Below, in pieces: positions 13,811-25,313 of a stretch of 64,000 nucleotides of DNA (its first letter is position 1; each line of letters begins with the position of its first letter). A program made the position numbers and the translations under genes. Below the pieces are notes generated by a model. The model worked only from the letters and a program-made list of their open reading frames with translations, made no database searches and had not been told where the DNA came from. The DNA comes from Diplocarpon mali (Eukaryota; Ascomycota; Leotiomycetes; Helotiales; Drepanopezizaceae), in NCBI GenBank assembly GCA_024741835.1, contig JAENRP010000057.1:62001-126000 (forward strand), read 5' to 3'.

Positions 13811-14856
13811 GTGTTGAGCCCGTGTTGCATGTCGTACTTCGTATCCCAGGTAGCCGGATTGCAATGAATGAATGAAACGGATCCGAAGCCCAAGGAAATG
13901 GAAGGGGGCCGTTCTGAGTCGGGGCGGGGTTTCTCCGTTCCCCTCCTGAAACCAGGACAGCAGCGCGCTTGTCGCACCACAAACTTGACCTGCACTTTGA
14001 AATCCGCACTTCGCGAATCGACTGTACCTTGGGCCGAAACAAAATCGTGTTCCTGATATATTTGTTTCTCTTACTGTCCTGGAGCCCTCGAAGGTAGCCG
14101 TAAGCCTAATCTTCCCATTCCCAATCCTGATTCGAACGGTTTTGTACCGCAACGCCGACTTGATATTCCTTGCCTCTCTCTTCTCCGCATGCTGTCGCCA
14201 TGTCACAAAGGTCAGAGTGAAGTACGCATGCACTCAGAGTGGCGTCGTAACCGCAGGCCGGGCCCGTCGAGACCCCATCTCAAGTGCAATGTCCGATGTT
14301 CCCAATGCCTCCCCCTTTTCTTCTCGAGTCCGTTGGATCAAACAAAGTCTACCGAGAAGTAAGTGGTTCCCACAGGACTTCGACAAGCAAGCGAGGTGTG
14401 CGAGACGCTTGAAAACTTGGGAAGGCTTGAAAAGATGAGCGAAGATTCAAGCATCGACTCGAGTCGGCTACTGTTTATCTTGTCTTTCTTCCCCACCGCA
14501 TTCGGTGGATCGCGCACGGGAGGGTTTCCTAGCCAGTCGGCTTTTAGTATTTGTATCTGTGCTTCAGATGACTATTTAAAGCATACCTAGCCATGGGGGG
14601 AGTCCGGTTTGTGGATCCTCTCATCCACCTGCTCGGAATAAACAAACCGGTAGTCCTCTGGAAGATGCCTCGGTGCGAGTTCTCACGATAAGACTTCTTA
14701 TCGGCTGCTTGCACTACCTTGCCGTGTACAGAGCTCAGCATCAATCATGCTTTGGCGCGTGGAACTCACATCGAGTTGGCAAAACGGATCCCATCAACTG
14801 ATGCCCGCACATCGATTGGCCCCCTCAATTCACCGTCCGTCTACACGCGCGGAACG

Positions 14857-16920
14857 ATGTCACCAAAGAAGCCCATCCGAGGTTTTCTCAAGACACAGCA
14901 AACGGCGAAGCCTGCCGTGCCGACTTCACCTTTCAAAGCTCCGTCACTGCCAGCGATAAGATCATCAGACGTACCTCCGCCAACCCCTTCAGCGGCTCCC
15001 ACGCTTTCCTGCGCACCAAAACCTCCACAGCAACGAAGCTACACCTCCAGCCTGTCCCCGCCTCCACGTAGCAATGACTTGGAACGGCCCTCATCACAGC
15101 ACCTCCCTCTCCCATCTTCTCTGGGTAACAGCTTGACCGAACGAGTCATCCAGAACTCAGACGATGAAGGGGATTCAGATAGTTCTCTAGAAGATCTTAG
15201 CACGCTTCTAGCCGCGAGATCTTCCAGTGGTGCGAGTCGGCCCAGGACGTCAGGTGACAGCTTAAACACATCTCGATATCAAACGCGGACCAAAACCCTG
15301 AAATCACCAGTAGTAGTTTCGCCTAAGTACAAATTCGACTTGAAGGATCTAGTCGCCCACAAAAAGAACCATGAAGCGGCCGAGGCGAGCTCGAAGCGGT
15401 TCAAAGCTCTGCAGGAGCCGGACAGGGACGGCGATGCAACGCAAAATGGGGATTCAGGAAGTCCCCTGTGGTCTGATCACAGCGTATTGCTGGATGCAGT
15501 CGTGGCAGATAGGGAAGATGGGGCGGTTAGCAAGATCAAAAGGGCGCTGAGAAGGACAGAAGCCACTGTATCGGACCCGCGGTGGTATTTCTTCGACGCC
15601 GAGACTAGCCCCCCAGACAAACCCGAGCGCCAGCCATTCCCAGTCGCCTCGGTTCCTGAATGCTGGGAGAGCGTGCTGGTAGAACCTCAGATGAGGCAAC
15701 AGGCCTTTCTCTTTGGCTTTGTGGAGGATATGGTTGCCATGGGTCAGGGACTGCCCGACGAGCTGTATCTCTGGATGCTGGACGAGGTTCCCGTCGAGTC
15801 AAGTGATCCGCTCCGGACTGCCTATCTCAACATCTTCAGGCAGTGTCATGAGCAGACGTCTCGGCTGCTTACTCCTCTTGCTGTACAGAAGATTTTACGG
15901 AGCTTAGGGGGAACTGTAACAGCAACCATCTTGACAGAGAGAGTTCGAACAGTTCAGAGGCTCACAGATCCGTATCCGAATCGTGACTGGAAAAAGCTCC
16001 ACTCGATCATCAAGTTTTTCGGACAAATCGCCGAACTTCTGGATTCAGGCTCGAGGACATATATCATAAGCCTCCTTTTGAGATTGAGTCTAGACTGCAC
16101 AGTTTCCAGTGAAGGCGGTATCCACGATTCAGCGCAGCAAGCAATCGGCCTCATGTGCTTGTGCATCCCAGACGAGGACTGGGACTCCTTCGTATGTTCT
16201 CTCTATCCTTCCACATATTATCAACTAACAGGCCAGTGTTACGAAATCTGCAAAACACTCTCAGAAAGCACCCACGAACCACCTCTCCGCCTCCAAGCTG
16301 TCGAAAGCATCTCCTCCGCCACACCCCGGGCTCATGATCTCCGTCGCCGCCTTGCCACAGCCTTCTTCCTCGATGACCTCTCCTACTCAAAATCCCATTC
16401 ACACACCACCTTTGCCATAGACACCTTCCTCGACAGGCTCATGGATCCTCTCTTTGATACCACGCCAACAACCAATTACCGTGACCTGACCTCGCTCATT
16501 TATCTCCTCGACGTCGCCGTCGACGATGGACAGAACGTGTCTCTCGACCTCACCAATGAGAAGACCGCAGAACGTCATAATAAGAATGTTGACGAACTGA
16601 TCGACACCCTTGCTGCGATCGAGTCGGGCATTGTAGCAACTGGGGGCATTTTTGTGTCGAGATTGGACGCCAGAATGGCCTTGCTGATGGTTCAGAAAAG
16701 GCTGGCGATGTTGAGGACAAAGCCGAAACCGAGGCATCACTGGTTCGATGGAAGTGAAAAGAAGAAGGCAGAGCAGGATGAGGAGAAGAGGAAGAAGGAC
16801 CTTTCAAGTCAAAAGGAGGCTATGGCGAGATTTTTGAAGCCCAAAAAGAAAACCGAGATAGAGGAGGGTGCTAGCAGTGCTGGCAGTGAGACGGACTGCC
16901 AAGGTATTGCAGCATCTTGA
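14857..16920 (+). CDS. Probable Smc5/6 complex accessory subunit (Nse5/Nse6-like)
   Basis: I assign this tentatively to the fungal DNA-repair Nse5/Nse6 family, which loads and regulates the Smc5/6 complex at damaged DNA. The start MSPKKPIRGFLKTQ is the first ATG in the frame. Residues 1-190 are Pro/Ser-rich and disordered, with an acidic patch ERVIQNSDDEGDSDSSLEDL of the kind seen in this family. From about residue 260 the protein is helical and HEAT-like (WESVLVEPQMRQQAF, then LLLRLSLDC). The C-terminus is a charged coiled coil ending in a Lys-rich tail. A 45-nt in-frame segment at 16192-16236 looks like an intron: spliced length is 672 aa, unspliced 687. The family call rests on overall layout and remembered sequence, so another HEAT-repeat nuclear protein remains possible. 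Confidence 0.6.
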   Translation: MSPKKPIRGFLKTQQTAKPAVPTSPFKAPSLPAIRSSDVPPPTPSAAPTLSCAPKPPQQRSYTSSLSPPPRSNDLERPSSQHLPLPSSLGNSLTERVIQNSDDEGDSDSSLEDLSTLLAARSSSGASRPRTSGDSLNTSRYQTRTKTLKSPVVVSPKYKFDLKDLVAHKKNHEAAEASSKRFKALQEPDRDGDATQNGDSGSPLWSDHSVLLDAVVADREDGAVSKIKRALRRTEATVSDPRWYFFDAETSPPDKPERQPFPVASVPECWESVLVEPQMRQQAFLFGFVEDMVAMGQGLPDELYLWMLDEVPVESSDPLRTAYLNIFRQCHEQTSRLLTPLAVQKILRSLGGTVTATILTERVRTVQRLTDPYPNRDWKKLHSIIKFFGQIAELLDSGSRTYIISLLLRLSLDCTVSSEGGIHDSAQQAIGLMCLCIPDEDWDSFVCSLYPSTYYQLTGQCYEICKTLSESTHEPPLRLQAVESISSATPRAHDLRRRLATAFFLDDLSYSKSHSHTTFAIDTFLDRLMDPLFDTTPTTNYRDLTSLIYLLDVAVDDGQNVSLDLTNEKTAERHNKNVDELIDTLAAIESGIVATGGIFVSRLDARMALLMVQKRLAMLRTKPKPRHHWFDGSEKKKAEQDEEKRKKDLSSQKEAMARFLKPKKKTEIEEGASSAGSETDCQGIAAS
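16192..16236 (+). other. In-frame 45-nt probable intron in the Nse5-like gene
   Basis: The donor is GTATGT, the branch-like element is CAACTAAC, and the acceptor is GGCCAG. Its length is a multiple of three and it holds no stop codon, so both spliced and retained forms are translatable. The nearer AG at 16230-16231 would shift the frame and crowd the branch site. Confidence 0.6.
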
Positions 16921-17220
16921 CATTGTTGTATGCACGAGACGAATAATGAATCTGAATAATGAATCCATACTCACACTGGAGATAGCCCCTTGTACAGATG
17001 CATAGGCAACACAGTAGTGCAACTCTATAGTAGCTCCAGAGGAATATCTGGTAGACGTACCAATGTATTAGAAGCCCACGGACGAGTCTTCGTAGTGACG
17101 GACGATCCATTGTATCATACACTTTCTACAACGCCATCCCTCGTCCAGCTGTCAATGTCTGTGTAGTGATATCCCAGAGCAGGCAATGTACCCATGGCGG
17201 CCAAAACACTAAGCGTGCCT

Positions 17221-18085
17221 CTACTCGTAAAACTTTCTGTTCTCGTTGGGCCCGAACAGCTTCGTGCGGATAGCAGGCAGGGCAGCGTCTTCCAAAAGCT
17301 TCAAGCGCTCGTCAAATGTATTGGTGATCTCAATCTTGCCGTTTCCGCCGACAATCGAAACACCACCAGCACTATACCCAGAAGTCAGCGTAAGCTCACT
17401 CAATGATCTAGCTTCAGTCCAACACGATCCTACAGTCAACACGGAAGTGTGTTGGGGAGGAGAGACGTACACATCACCAGGCAGCGGATTCGACTCATCG
17501 ATGCTGGCCTTGATATCCTTCTTCGTCTTTTCCTTATACTCCTTCTCCGCATCTTTGATCGCCTTGCCCACAACATCCTTATCCGCCTTCCTCGTCCTAA
17601 CCTTGACCTCATCCTCGTTCAACGCATAGAAGCCCTCCAGCAGCAGGCCCTTCAGAATACCCTGGTACTTCGCCTTGTCCTTCGCCGCATCGCCGAGCTT
17701 CTTCTGCGCCTCCTGAAAAATACTGTCCAGCAGCTCCTGGCGTGCAGATAGCACTTTCAGGCGCGTCTTGTTGGCGACTGTGGAGCGTGTGATCTGCTGT
17801 GACATCTGCGCCTGCTTGAACTTTTTCTCGTAGGTGCTGTCGATGGAAGCCATCTCTTGGCGGACGAGCTTGGACTTCTCGATAGCAAATTCCTCGTCGG
17901 CTTTAATCTCTATCTCGCGAGCCTTCTCCATCGCTTCCTGCTTGATGAAGGCCGTCATCTTCTTGAGCTCTTGGCCGACCTGTACCGGCGGTACATTATT
18001 AGCTGATTGGTTTCTTTCCTGCAACCTTTTATTAAATGGAGCTGGATATTACCTGGTCGTCCGAAAGAGCGTGAGGTTGTGACAT
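17221..18085 (-). CDS. VMA4: V-type proton ATPase subunit E
   Basis: Subunit E forms the peripheral stalks that brace the V1 sector of the vacuolar proton pump. Three exons (18085-18053, 17979-17471, 17371-17221) give 230 aa, the normal family length. The first exon encodes only MSQPHALSDDQ and joins to VGQELKKMTAFIKQEA, the conserved start. The middle is a long charged helix (AREIEIKADEEF). The last join yields NPLPGDVAGGVSIVGGNGKI, the conserved C-terminal fold. The gene is convergent with the Nse5-like gene, whose stop lies 300 bp away. Confidence 0.95.
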
Positions 18086-21044
18086 TTTGGGCGGGTGTGG
18101 GGTGGTCGGTGAAGTTGCAGAATTGGGACTCGATGGAAGCTGTGAAGTTGATACCGGAGTAGCTACAGTAGAAAGCTGGTAGCCACTAGCCCCGTCTGGG
18201 CTAGCGATCTACTTAGCTCGCTCCACCTTATAGAAGGCCGAACTATGCCCCTGCTAGCCTCAACGCCTACCATCGCGTACCCTACTCAGTATGTACTTTA
18301 CTCAGTAATCTGCCACGGCTTCTTGGAACCAATCAACCCTTCTTGACCTCCTCTCATTTTTACAACTTTTTAATCATCCCTCAAGACGAGCGAAAACTGT
18401 TCACCTTGTCCTGAGACCCGACAGTGTAGTTCGACTGGAAGGAATAAACAACATTGTTCTGTCTTTAAAATATAGGATTCGTGATAGGGGATATGCTCTT
18501 TTCGTGTCCCAAGGAATCTCGAACTGCTGCCCCAGGCCGCAGCCCCAGAACGTACTCCTAACCAGTCACCTTGCTTCTGGGAACACACAAAATATTTGGC
18601 TATATTGAATGTATCAAGAACATCCATTCTTTTTCCTTCTAACAATTTACTACGTCTGCCCTTACGCTTGTTTTTTGGTTTATTTTTTTCTGTCATTTGG
18701 TTGCAATTTGAACATGTTGAGGTTTTGGAATTTTTAAATGTCAGCACTGTAAGCGAGCTGAGAGCAAACGTGCTGGAACCATTGAACGATACCTGAGTGA
18801 GAGGCATCATAAACAAGTCTCGGACCTAAACATGAATTACTACGATGTACTGATGAGTATGCATATACATATAAATATACATATATGCACATATTATCCT
18901 ACTATGGTTATTATTATCAGCCGTTGAGGATCTTGGTAGCCCGGAATTGTGCTCGGAGCTTGACTTTGGAGAGATCAAGAATTGGTCTTGAGATTTGTGG
19001 CCCGTTTTAGACTTAAGAACGGCTATTTATCCGCCGAAATAATTATAAGAATAATATTCATTCGACATGGAATGGAATTATGTGTCTGTGAAATGTTGAG
19101 TATTCAAGAAGAGAACTGGCTGGCAGATACAGGTGAATGTAGAGAATCCAAATTACTCCGGGTAAAAAAAATTGAAGCTGAGCCAGATTGATTCATTGTT
19201 CTTCTTTAAATTCTTGATGATTTTACCGATTCCATAAAAAGTATAGTTTAAATTCAAGAACTCTCCATCCGATTTCAAACGCGTGATTCGCATTCCGTCA
19301 GTCCACGATACTAAGCGAGGCCCAGACAACACGTCGACGAGATTCAGGCTCGCTAATTTTCCGGGGCACATTATACATAGTATCTCTGTATGTGCTAGAG
19401 CTGCGCTGTATCTTTTGATGTTTTAAGTAATATGAGACTGTATTGCACATCTGCATTTTTGCGCTCAGGGGTCGCCAAGAAAAAACTATTACTATTTTTC
19501 GATAATGTATTTCTATTCCGCGAGTTGCACCTATCTTTGGATGATGGCCTTTCTTTTCTTTGTTGTGTGTACAGGTAGATGTCCAGTAATGTGATAATGG
19601 CAATTTACCGGGTCAGTATTTCGAATTCCCCCGTCTTCCTTGGCGAGCATCTCATGAAATTTCAGCTGGTGGCCTCCGCCAGTTGTTCTTATTCCTCCCA
19701 CAGCCCGAAACTACGCGCAAAGCTTGCAGCATTTTGAGAGTATACCTCCATTTGCTTGATAGTTTTTCATTGCTTCGTAGTGTGAATCACACAAGAAGGC
19801 ACGTAGTGACAACTCTCTCGACTCCGATTTTCCTATTATGATGGCGTCCTAGGAAGCCAATCTCGTGATTGCCTAGCTTAATTTTGGTCGAAATAATGCA
19901 TCGCACCAAATGCATTACCACCTGGCGGTATTTGGCCCGTGAGAAGACAGGACACTCGGATCGCCATCCTGCAATCTACTTTGATTTAGACAGTCCTTGT
20001 ATCTGTATGCTGATGAGCAAGATCAAGAAGATCTTAATCCGAATTTTTGGCAATTGTATATGAGATAACACCTTAGGCTCGGCTCATACTGTGATGATAG
20101 ATCGCTTCGGAGAGAATGCCGAGTGACCGACTGTATGCTTGAATGGCGCTTTCCAAAAATGTGTGATAATATCTGTACTCTAACTTGCAAAACTCGCGTC
20201 CTTTCTGCGTAAAGGGAACATTTTCGGTAGATTTCTGCAAGCATGTTTCGGGGTTCTGATCGCACAACGTTATTTTGCACTGACCCCACTTTCGGCTGTT
20301 GTGAATTCTCAAATGAAACATCATTCAATCTCGAGATGAAATGCTCCGAATGCTAGGGCCCTAAATTTGACTGTTCGATAGTAGCTGTTCATCAGAAGGT
20401 GGTAAGTGAGGGCTCTTGGATTGCCATCACTCTGGCGCACCAAATAACCCTCGACTACAAGTGTAACGATGATCATTCTGAATCCGTTGACAAGAAAACC
20501 AGCATTGATAGTCTGTTTCCCCTCCCCCCTACCCCCCTTAATCATGCAATGATAGCCCAGAGACTTAGATGGTCATATTTCAATAACAGGGAAAGACGGT
20601 AACCCAGACCTCACGTTCCATAGTGTACACCTGAATTCAGGTGACTGAAGGTATAGTTACCTCTGAACAAGTCATGCAGGTGGCGAGACGACCACGACGT
20701 CTCACAATGAGTTTGTGAGGTTGTGTCATCGAAAACTACCTCTATCGGATTTTCGAAGTGCCAGTTGCTTGCCCTGACATTCATTTCAGCCCCAAATCCG
20801 CAGTGGGGAAAGCGTATCTGAAGTTAAGATTTGAAGATCCCCCCTAAACTTCCGCACATCCTTCTGGAACAGCACCCTACGGTAAGCGAGACTGGGTTGC
20901 TGTAGTCCGTCGTCCTTTGACCGCGAATCCACTCCCCTAAGCCACCAAAAGCACTTCAACATCCCACATCAACAACTCGCTGTAGGGGTTATGCTAAATG
21001 TTAACGAATGAGATGAGGCTCTGCGACCAGATTACATCTGCGTG
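18086..21044. other. Gene-poor region between VMA4 and the NIPA-like gene
   Basis: About 2.96 kb contain no convincing gene. Base composition turns AT-rich from about 18450 to 20500, with an AT dinucleotide tract at 18855-18900. Open frames are at most about 150 codons, without domain features. It could hold a decayed repeat, but I see no terminal repeats. Confidence 0.45.
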
Positions 21045-22666
21045 ATGGCAAACCTGGGTGACCTGTCGCCAGGAGGAAGCGTAGCTGTGCGTCCACCCCC
21101 CCCCTTTGGAACTTCCCTGGCACAATCCAGGGAATTAGACTGACAGACGAGGGTTGACAGATCGGGATTCTCGTCGGCCTACTATCAACCAGTATTCAGA
21201 GTCTCGGCCTAACCCTACAGCGAAAATCCCATCTCTTGGAAGACGAGAAGCCCCCTTACGATGCTCGGCGACCTCCCTACCGCCGACGGCGCTGGCAGCT
21301 GGGTATGGGCATGTTCATTATATCAAACTTGGTTGGGAGCACTATCCAGATCACGACGCTGCCGCTACCCGTGCTATCTACGTTGCAGGCTTCAGGCTTG
21401 GTCTTCAACTCGATTTGCGCCACGTTGATTCTGGGGGAGCCGTTCACGAGATGGTCTTTGGGAGGCACGCTGCTGGTAAGCAGCGGTGCGGTGTTGATTG
21501 CAATATTTGGGGCCATATCGGAGCCGGCACATAGTCTGGATCAGTTGCTACAACTGCTGGGCAGGAGGACGTTTGTGCTATGGATGATATTTCAGCTCAT
21601 CTTGGTCCTCGGGGTTATTGGCGCGACTGCATTCTTAGCCGGGATACCGAGCATCTCCTCCACCCCACGCATACGACTGTTCCGCGGCCTGGCATACGGC
21701 TCGATCAGCGGCATTCTATCAGCACATTCACTCCTGGTGGCGAAATCAGCAGTCGAGCTGCTCGTACGTACCATCGTTGACCGCATCAACCAATTCAACA
21801 GATGGCAATCTTGGGCCATCCTCGTGGGCCTAGTCACCCTCGCTCTCACGCAGCTCTACTACTTGCACCGCGGCCTGAAGCTCGTCTCTACCAGCGTGCT
21901 CTACCCGCTAGTGTTCTGCATCTACAATATCATCGCCATCCTGGACGGGCTCATCTACTTCAAGCAGACCGACCGTCTGTCCGTCCTGCAAGCCTGCCTG
22001 ATAGCCCTAGGCACCGTGATCCTGCTTTCTGGCGTCCTAGCCCTCTCCTGGCGCCTGTCAGACGAACAAACACCCTCGACAGTCGCGCAGAGCGCACTTG
22101 CACCCGGCCTCGGGCTCGTCGAAGACACTGACAATGACGAGTCCGCCGACTCACTCGACGTCGATGAGGAAGCAGGTGCAGGCGCAGAGCACCAGGCGCT
22201 CCTGCGCAACGGGCCCACGACACCCACCACCAAGCTCGACACCGTCCTCGGAGAAAACAGGCAGGTCCGCAAGACGGTTCGGGTCACGGAAGCCGACGAG
22301 ATCTGGGGCGAGCTCGGAGACGACAGTGCGAAATCGTCATCTCCTGGCCGACCAGCGACAACATCGACTGGCCGCCCTGCCTCGGCTGTATTCACCGAAC
22401 CAGACGAGAGCACTCCTCTCCTCCGCGCGAACACGTCCCAGCGCCGGAGAAGACGACGCTCGACCGGCTTCCCAGGTTTCACAGCCCGACCCTCACCGCG
22501 CAGCCCAGGACGCCGTCACAAATCGCAAGACGCCACAGGCGGTTTCTGGAGAATGGGATGGTGGAGACATGGCAAGGATGCGCCTCCTGGGGGCACATCT
22601 TATGTCGATAGCGGAGGGCCTGGAGAGGGCGGCGCCGGGCCTGCTGGCACCTCCCCGGCTACATGA
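21045..22666 (+). CDS. NIPA-like magnesium transporter (DUF803 family)
   Basis: NIPA proteins are drug/metabolite-transporter-superfamily carriers proposed to move Mg2+. The first exon (21045-21086) encodes MANLGDLSPGGSVA; a 74-nt intron with donor GTGCGT and acceptor TTGACAG leads into IGILVGLLSTSIQSLGLTLQ at 21161. The total is 515 aa. About nine hydrophobic helices lie in residues 13-340, including the family-typical QRKSHLLEDE, SLGGTLLVSSGAVLIA and YYLHRGLKLVSTSVLYPLVF. The last 175 residues are a charged, disordered cytosolic tail (acidic, then RRRRRR). The gene is convergent with MCM1. Confidence 0.85.
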
Positions 22667-24517
22667 GTCGAAAGCAGGACTGGGGTTTTTCGGCTAGTGA
22701 GAACGGGCTTGTTCAACGGATATCCAACACCGCGAGAGAACAAAGGGGGAGTAGAATCTGTATCTGTACCAGAGCCACAACACCAGGCGTCGGGCGTTTA
22801 GAAAATCATCTAGAGCATACCGGGCAGGCGTTCTACCCGGCTATGCATCACTCCCCGGGGTCGGCGGGGACATGACCTCTCTCGGAGCCGTTCTGCTTAT
22901 ACCAGAAGCGTACGTCAGAGTGGTTTGTTTGTTTGCTTGTCTCTGCTACAGGAAACGGAATTGGGGATCCGCAGGGGGGAGCACGGGAAGGAAAATGTAC
23001 CTACGTAGCTACAGGCCGCGGATTGGCACCGAGGACAGCTCGAGAGGGAGAGCAGGCAAGGTAGATGGAGAGGAATCACGGCACCGAAGGACGGCCGACG
23101 GCCCTGTTCGCAGCCACATGTGCCTCCACCGTCTCGTCACCTCGTCACCTCGACAGCGCCGATCCTCCGTGCTGTCGGTCCAAGGCCATGCCATGACTTC
23201 GCGGCAGAGCGTCTCCTCTCGCCCATCTCGTCTTTCAATGCCACTCCAACCATCTCCCTCCTTCTCCCCTCTCCCCTTCCCCTTCCTTTCCCTCTCTCCA
23301 GTAAACCCCCCCAACACACACACCCCCTCTCACTCTCGTCTCGACGCTCCACACCATCCACGAGGTGGCCGAGGCGCGCGTCGAAGCCCCAGACCAGCAC
23401 GCCAGAGCGAGGAGCCGCGGCCGGTGCCGTGGGATCTGGCCGCGACTGGGCGGGGCGGTGTTGGGCGGTGCGGTGCTGTGTTGCGCGGTGACATGAGAGA
23501 TGTGGTGAGATGAGAGATGTGGTGAGATGAGATGTGTGGTGAGATGTGAGATGTGCTACCTGCGACATGTGGCACCTGCCCGTGGTGCCTCTACACCTGC
23601 CTTGGTGCCTCCCTCCGCTGCTCCCTCCCGGTTGCTCCGTCTGCCCTGCTCTGCTCCGCCTTGCTCGCTGCTCGCTGCCCTCGCGCCCCCTCTCCGGCCG
23701 GCACGGCTTCTGCAGCTGTTCCGCCCCGATGGCTCCCACGCTGCCGAGCGGGGAGGGCCGGAGGAGCAGCACCATCGGGGATGATCAAGATTGGCATGAC
23801 GTCGTGGGCTCGTGTCAGGTAGATTCGGGTCAGGTCAGATCATTCACAGGGTTGGCGAGGGGCAGGTGATGTCCATGCTGAGCACGGGGCTGGGAACATT
23901 GGACAAGGAGATGAGGCTGCGGTATCAGACTCAAAACTCAATCTGACAGCTCGCGTCAGGGAAATTATGCTTCATGCTCCATTTGCCGTATGACCCTCGC
24001 CACGACGGATTGGCTCGGAGACCTGTACTGTACAGAGAAGGGGACCCTTCCTACCCTACCCCACCAGCGCGAGAGAAAAATACGGGAGGCAAACCCCAAC
24101 ATTAGAACACCAGCGAGCGTGCAGGCAACCATCTTCCAAGGATCCCTGGCAAATTCCTGCCCGAGCCTGCTCATCCATCAAGCAAATACGATATTCATCT
24201 TCCATCACCAACTCCCCAGCCCTTAGGTATCCGATCGGTATCTCGTCAGGAGATAGTACAGGGAGAGAGTGTGTGTATTGCCTCATTAATCCCAGCGTAA
24301 GAGCCTCCGGTTTTTCTTTTTGAAGGGTGACAGTCGAATAAAGATAGCCCTGGGGGGGAAGGGAAAAAAAAACAAAAGACACCAGAACACCAGTATGACA
24401 AGTGACGTTGAGAAGGTTCGAGTCTCGCAAGACGCAAACGTGGTGACGCGTTGTATTATGTGTCGGGTATCAGGATGAAAGACGACCCCTCCGTGTGCTG
24501 GGATGTCAGCTTCGACT
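22667..24517. other. Convergent intergenic region with low-complexity tracts
   Basis: About 1.85 kb lie between the 3' ends of the NIPA-like gene and MCM1. It is rich in C/T runs (23240-23340), imperfect GAGATGTGGT-like repeats (23490-23560) and C-rich stretches. Several long open frames overlap here in different frames, which is what biased composition produces. No protein signature was seen. Confidence 0.5.
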
Positions 24518-25313
24518 CTAGGCTTGATGCGAATGTTGTTGAGGAATACCGCCTTGGGGAGGCATGGGGTAGCCACTCCTCTGCTGTTGGGCGACGTAGT
24601 TTTGGTACGCCAGAGCCTGCTGCTGCTCAAGGCTCTGGGGCATGTAGCCCGGGTGCATATTTTGCTGTTGTGGCATGCCAGTGCGTCCCTGTTGTGGAGG
24701 TAGATGTTGCGGGGCAGGCTCCTCGGGGGAATCGACCGTGTTTTGGTCATCCACGCCGTTCTCTCCGTTATTGACGGGTTCGGGCGCGTTCAGACAGGCC
24801 TAATCTGCATTAGTACCGCCCCCGGAGAGCAATGGGCGCGTGTCGACATACTTGGATCAGGTTCTTCCCCTCCGCCTTGGTTACCAGAGGTTGAAGCTTC
24901 GGTGTTGTGAAGGTGTAGACCAGACCAGTTTCCGACACGACGAGGAGTAGCACCTGGGTGCCGGTGAGGACGGATAATTCGTAGGCCTGTTCTCGCGATT
25001 CAGTAGAGGTTCCGATCGGCAACGCGGTTGGCGCGTCGTCGACGCGCGAACCGAGACACTGGAAACCGACCTTTTTCATGATGCCTGCCTTCCGCTTGGA
25101 GAAGGTGATGTGCCGACGCGACTTGTCCGTGATGAATTTGATCTCAATCTTTCTGCGCTCGCGACCGGGCTTGTCGTCGTCGTCGTCGTCGTCGTCGGCC
25201 GTGGCCGCGGTGCGCTGCCGCTTGACGCCGCGGCTCTCGACTGAATTGCCATTCGCATGGTCATCGAGGGCAGATGGCGAAACCTGATCATGATGGTCGG
25301 TGATATCGGCCAT
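24518..25313 (-). CDS. MCM1: MCM1/SRF-type MADS-box transcription factor
   Basis: Mcm1 is a dimeric DNA-binding factor that pairs with mating-type, cell-cycle and stress partners. Exons 25313-25071, 24986-24852 and 24799-24518 give 219 aa. The MADS domain spans about residues 53-112: RRKIEIKFITDKSRRHITF, then KAGIMKK joined across an 84-nt intron to AYELSVLTGTQVLLLVVSE, then TPKLQPLV. The N-terminus has a run of eight Asp encoded by a GAC triplet repeat. The C-terminus is Gln/Pro-rich (PQHLPPQQGR), a likely activation region. The second intron (52 nt) joins NLIQ to ACLNAPEP. The SRF-type core separates it from MEF2-type fungal Rlm1. Confidence 0.95.

Larger units (their letters stand above)
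11906..14856. other. Divergent intergenic region, flippase and Nse5-like gene
   Basis: About 2.95 kb separate two divergent genes. The part next to the flippase (12000-12800) is GC-rich and probably its promoter and leader. Two short tandem repeats occur (see separate entries). Open frames of up to about 170 codons overlap in several frames on both strands and have no recognisable motif, so I call none. Confidence 0.5.

Noticed and set aside
13521..14233. Overlapping minus-strand frames of 120-173 codons
   Set aside because: They overlap each other in different frames, are Arg/Ser/Pro-rich and lack motifs, as expected for GC-biased noncoding DNA.
18370..18816. Minus-strand 148-codon frame
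   Set aside because: It has no family resemblance, contains a Lys-rich low-complexity patch and lies in an otherwise gene-free AT-rich stretch.
22872..23869. Several long frames on both strands
   Set aside because: They all derive from C/T-rich and GAGATG-like repeats between two convergent genes and have no conserved features.
24410..24435. tRNA-like T-loop GGTTCGAGTCTC
   Set aside because: The flanking bases do not pair into a T-stem and no acceptor or anticodon arm can be drawn around it.
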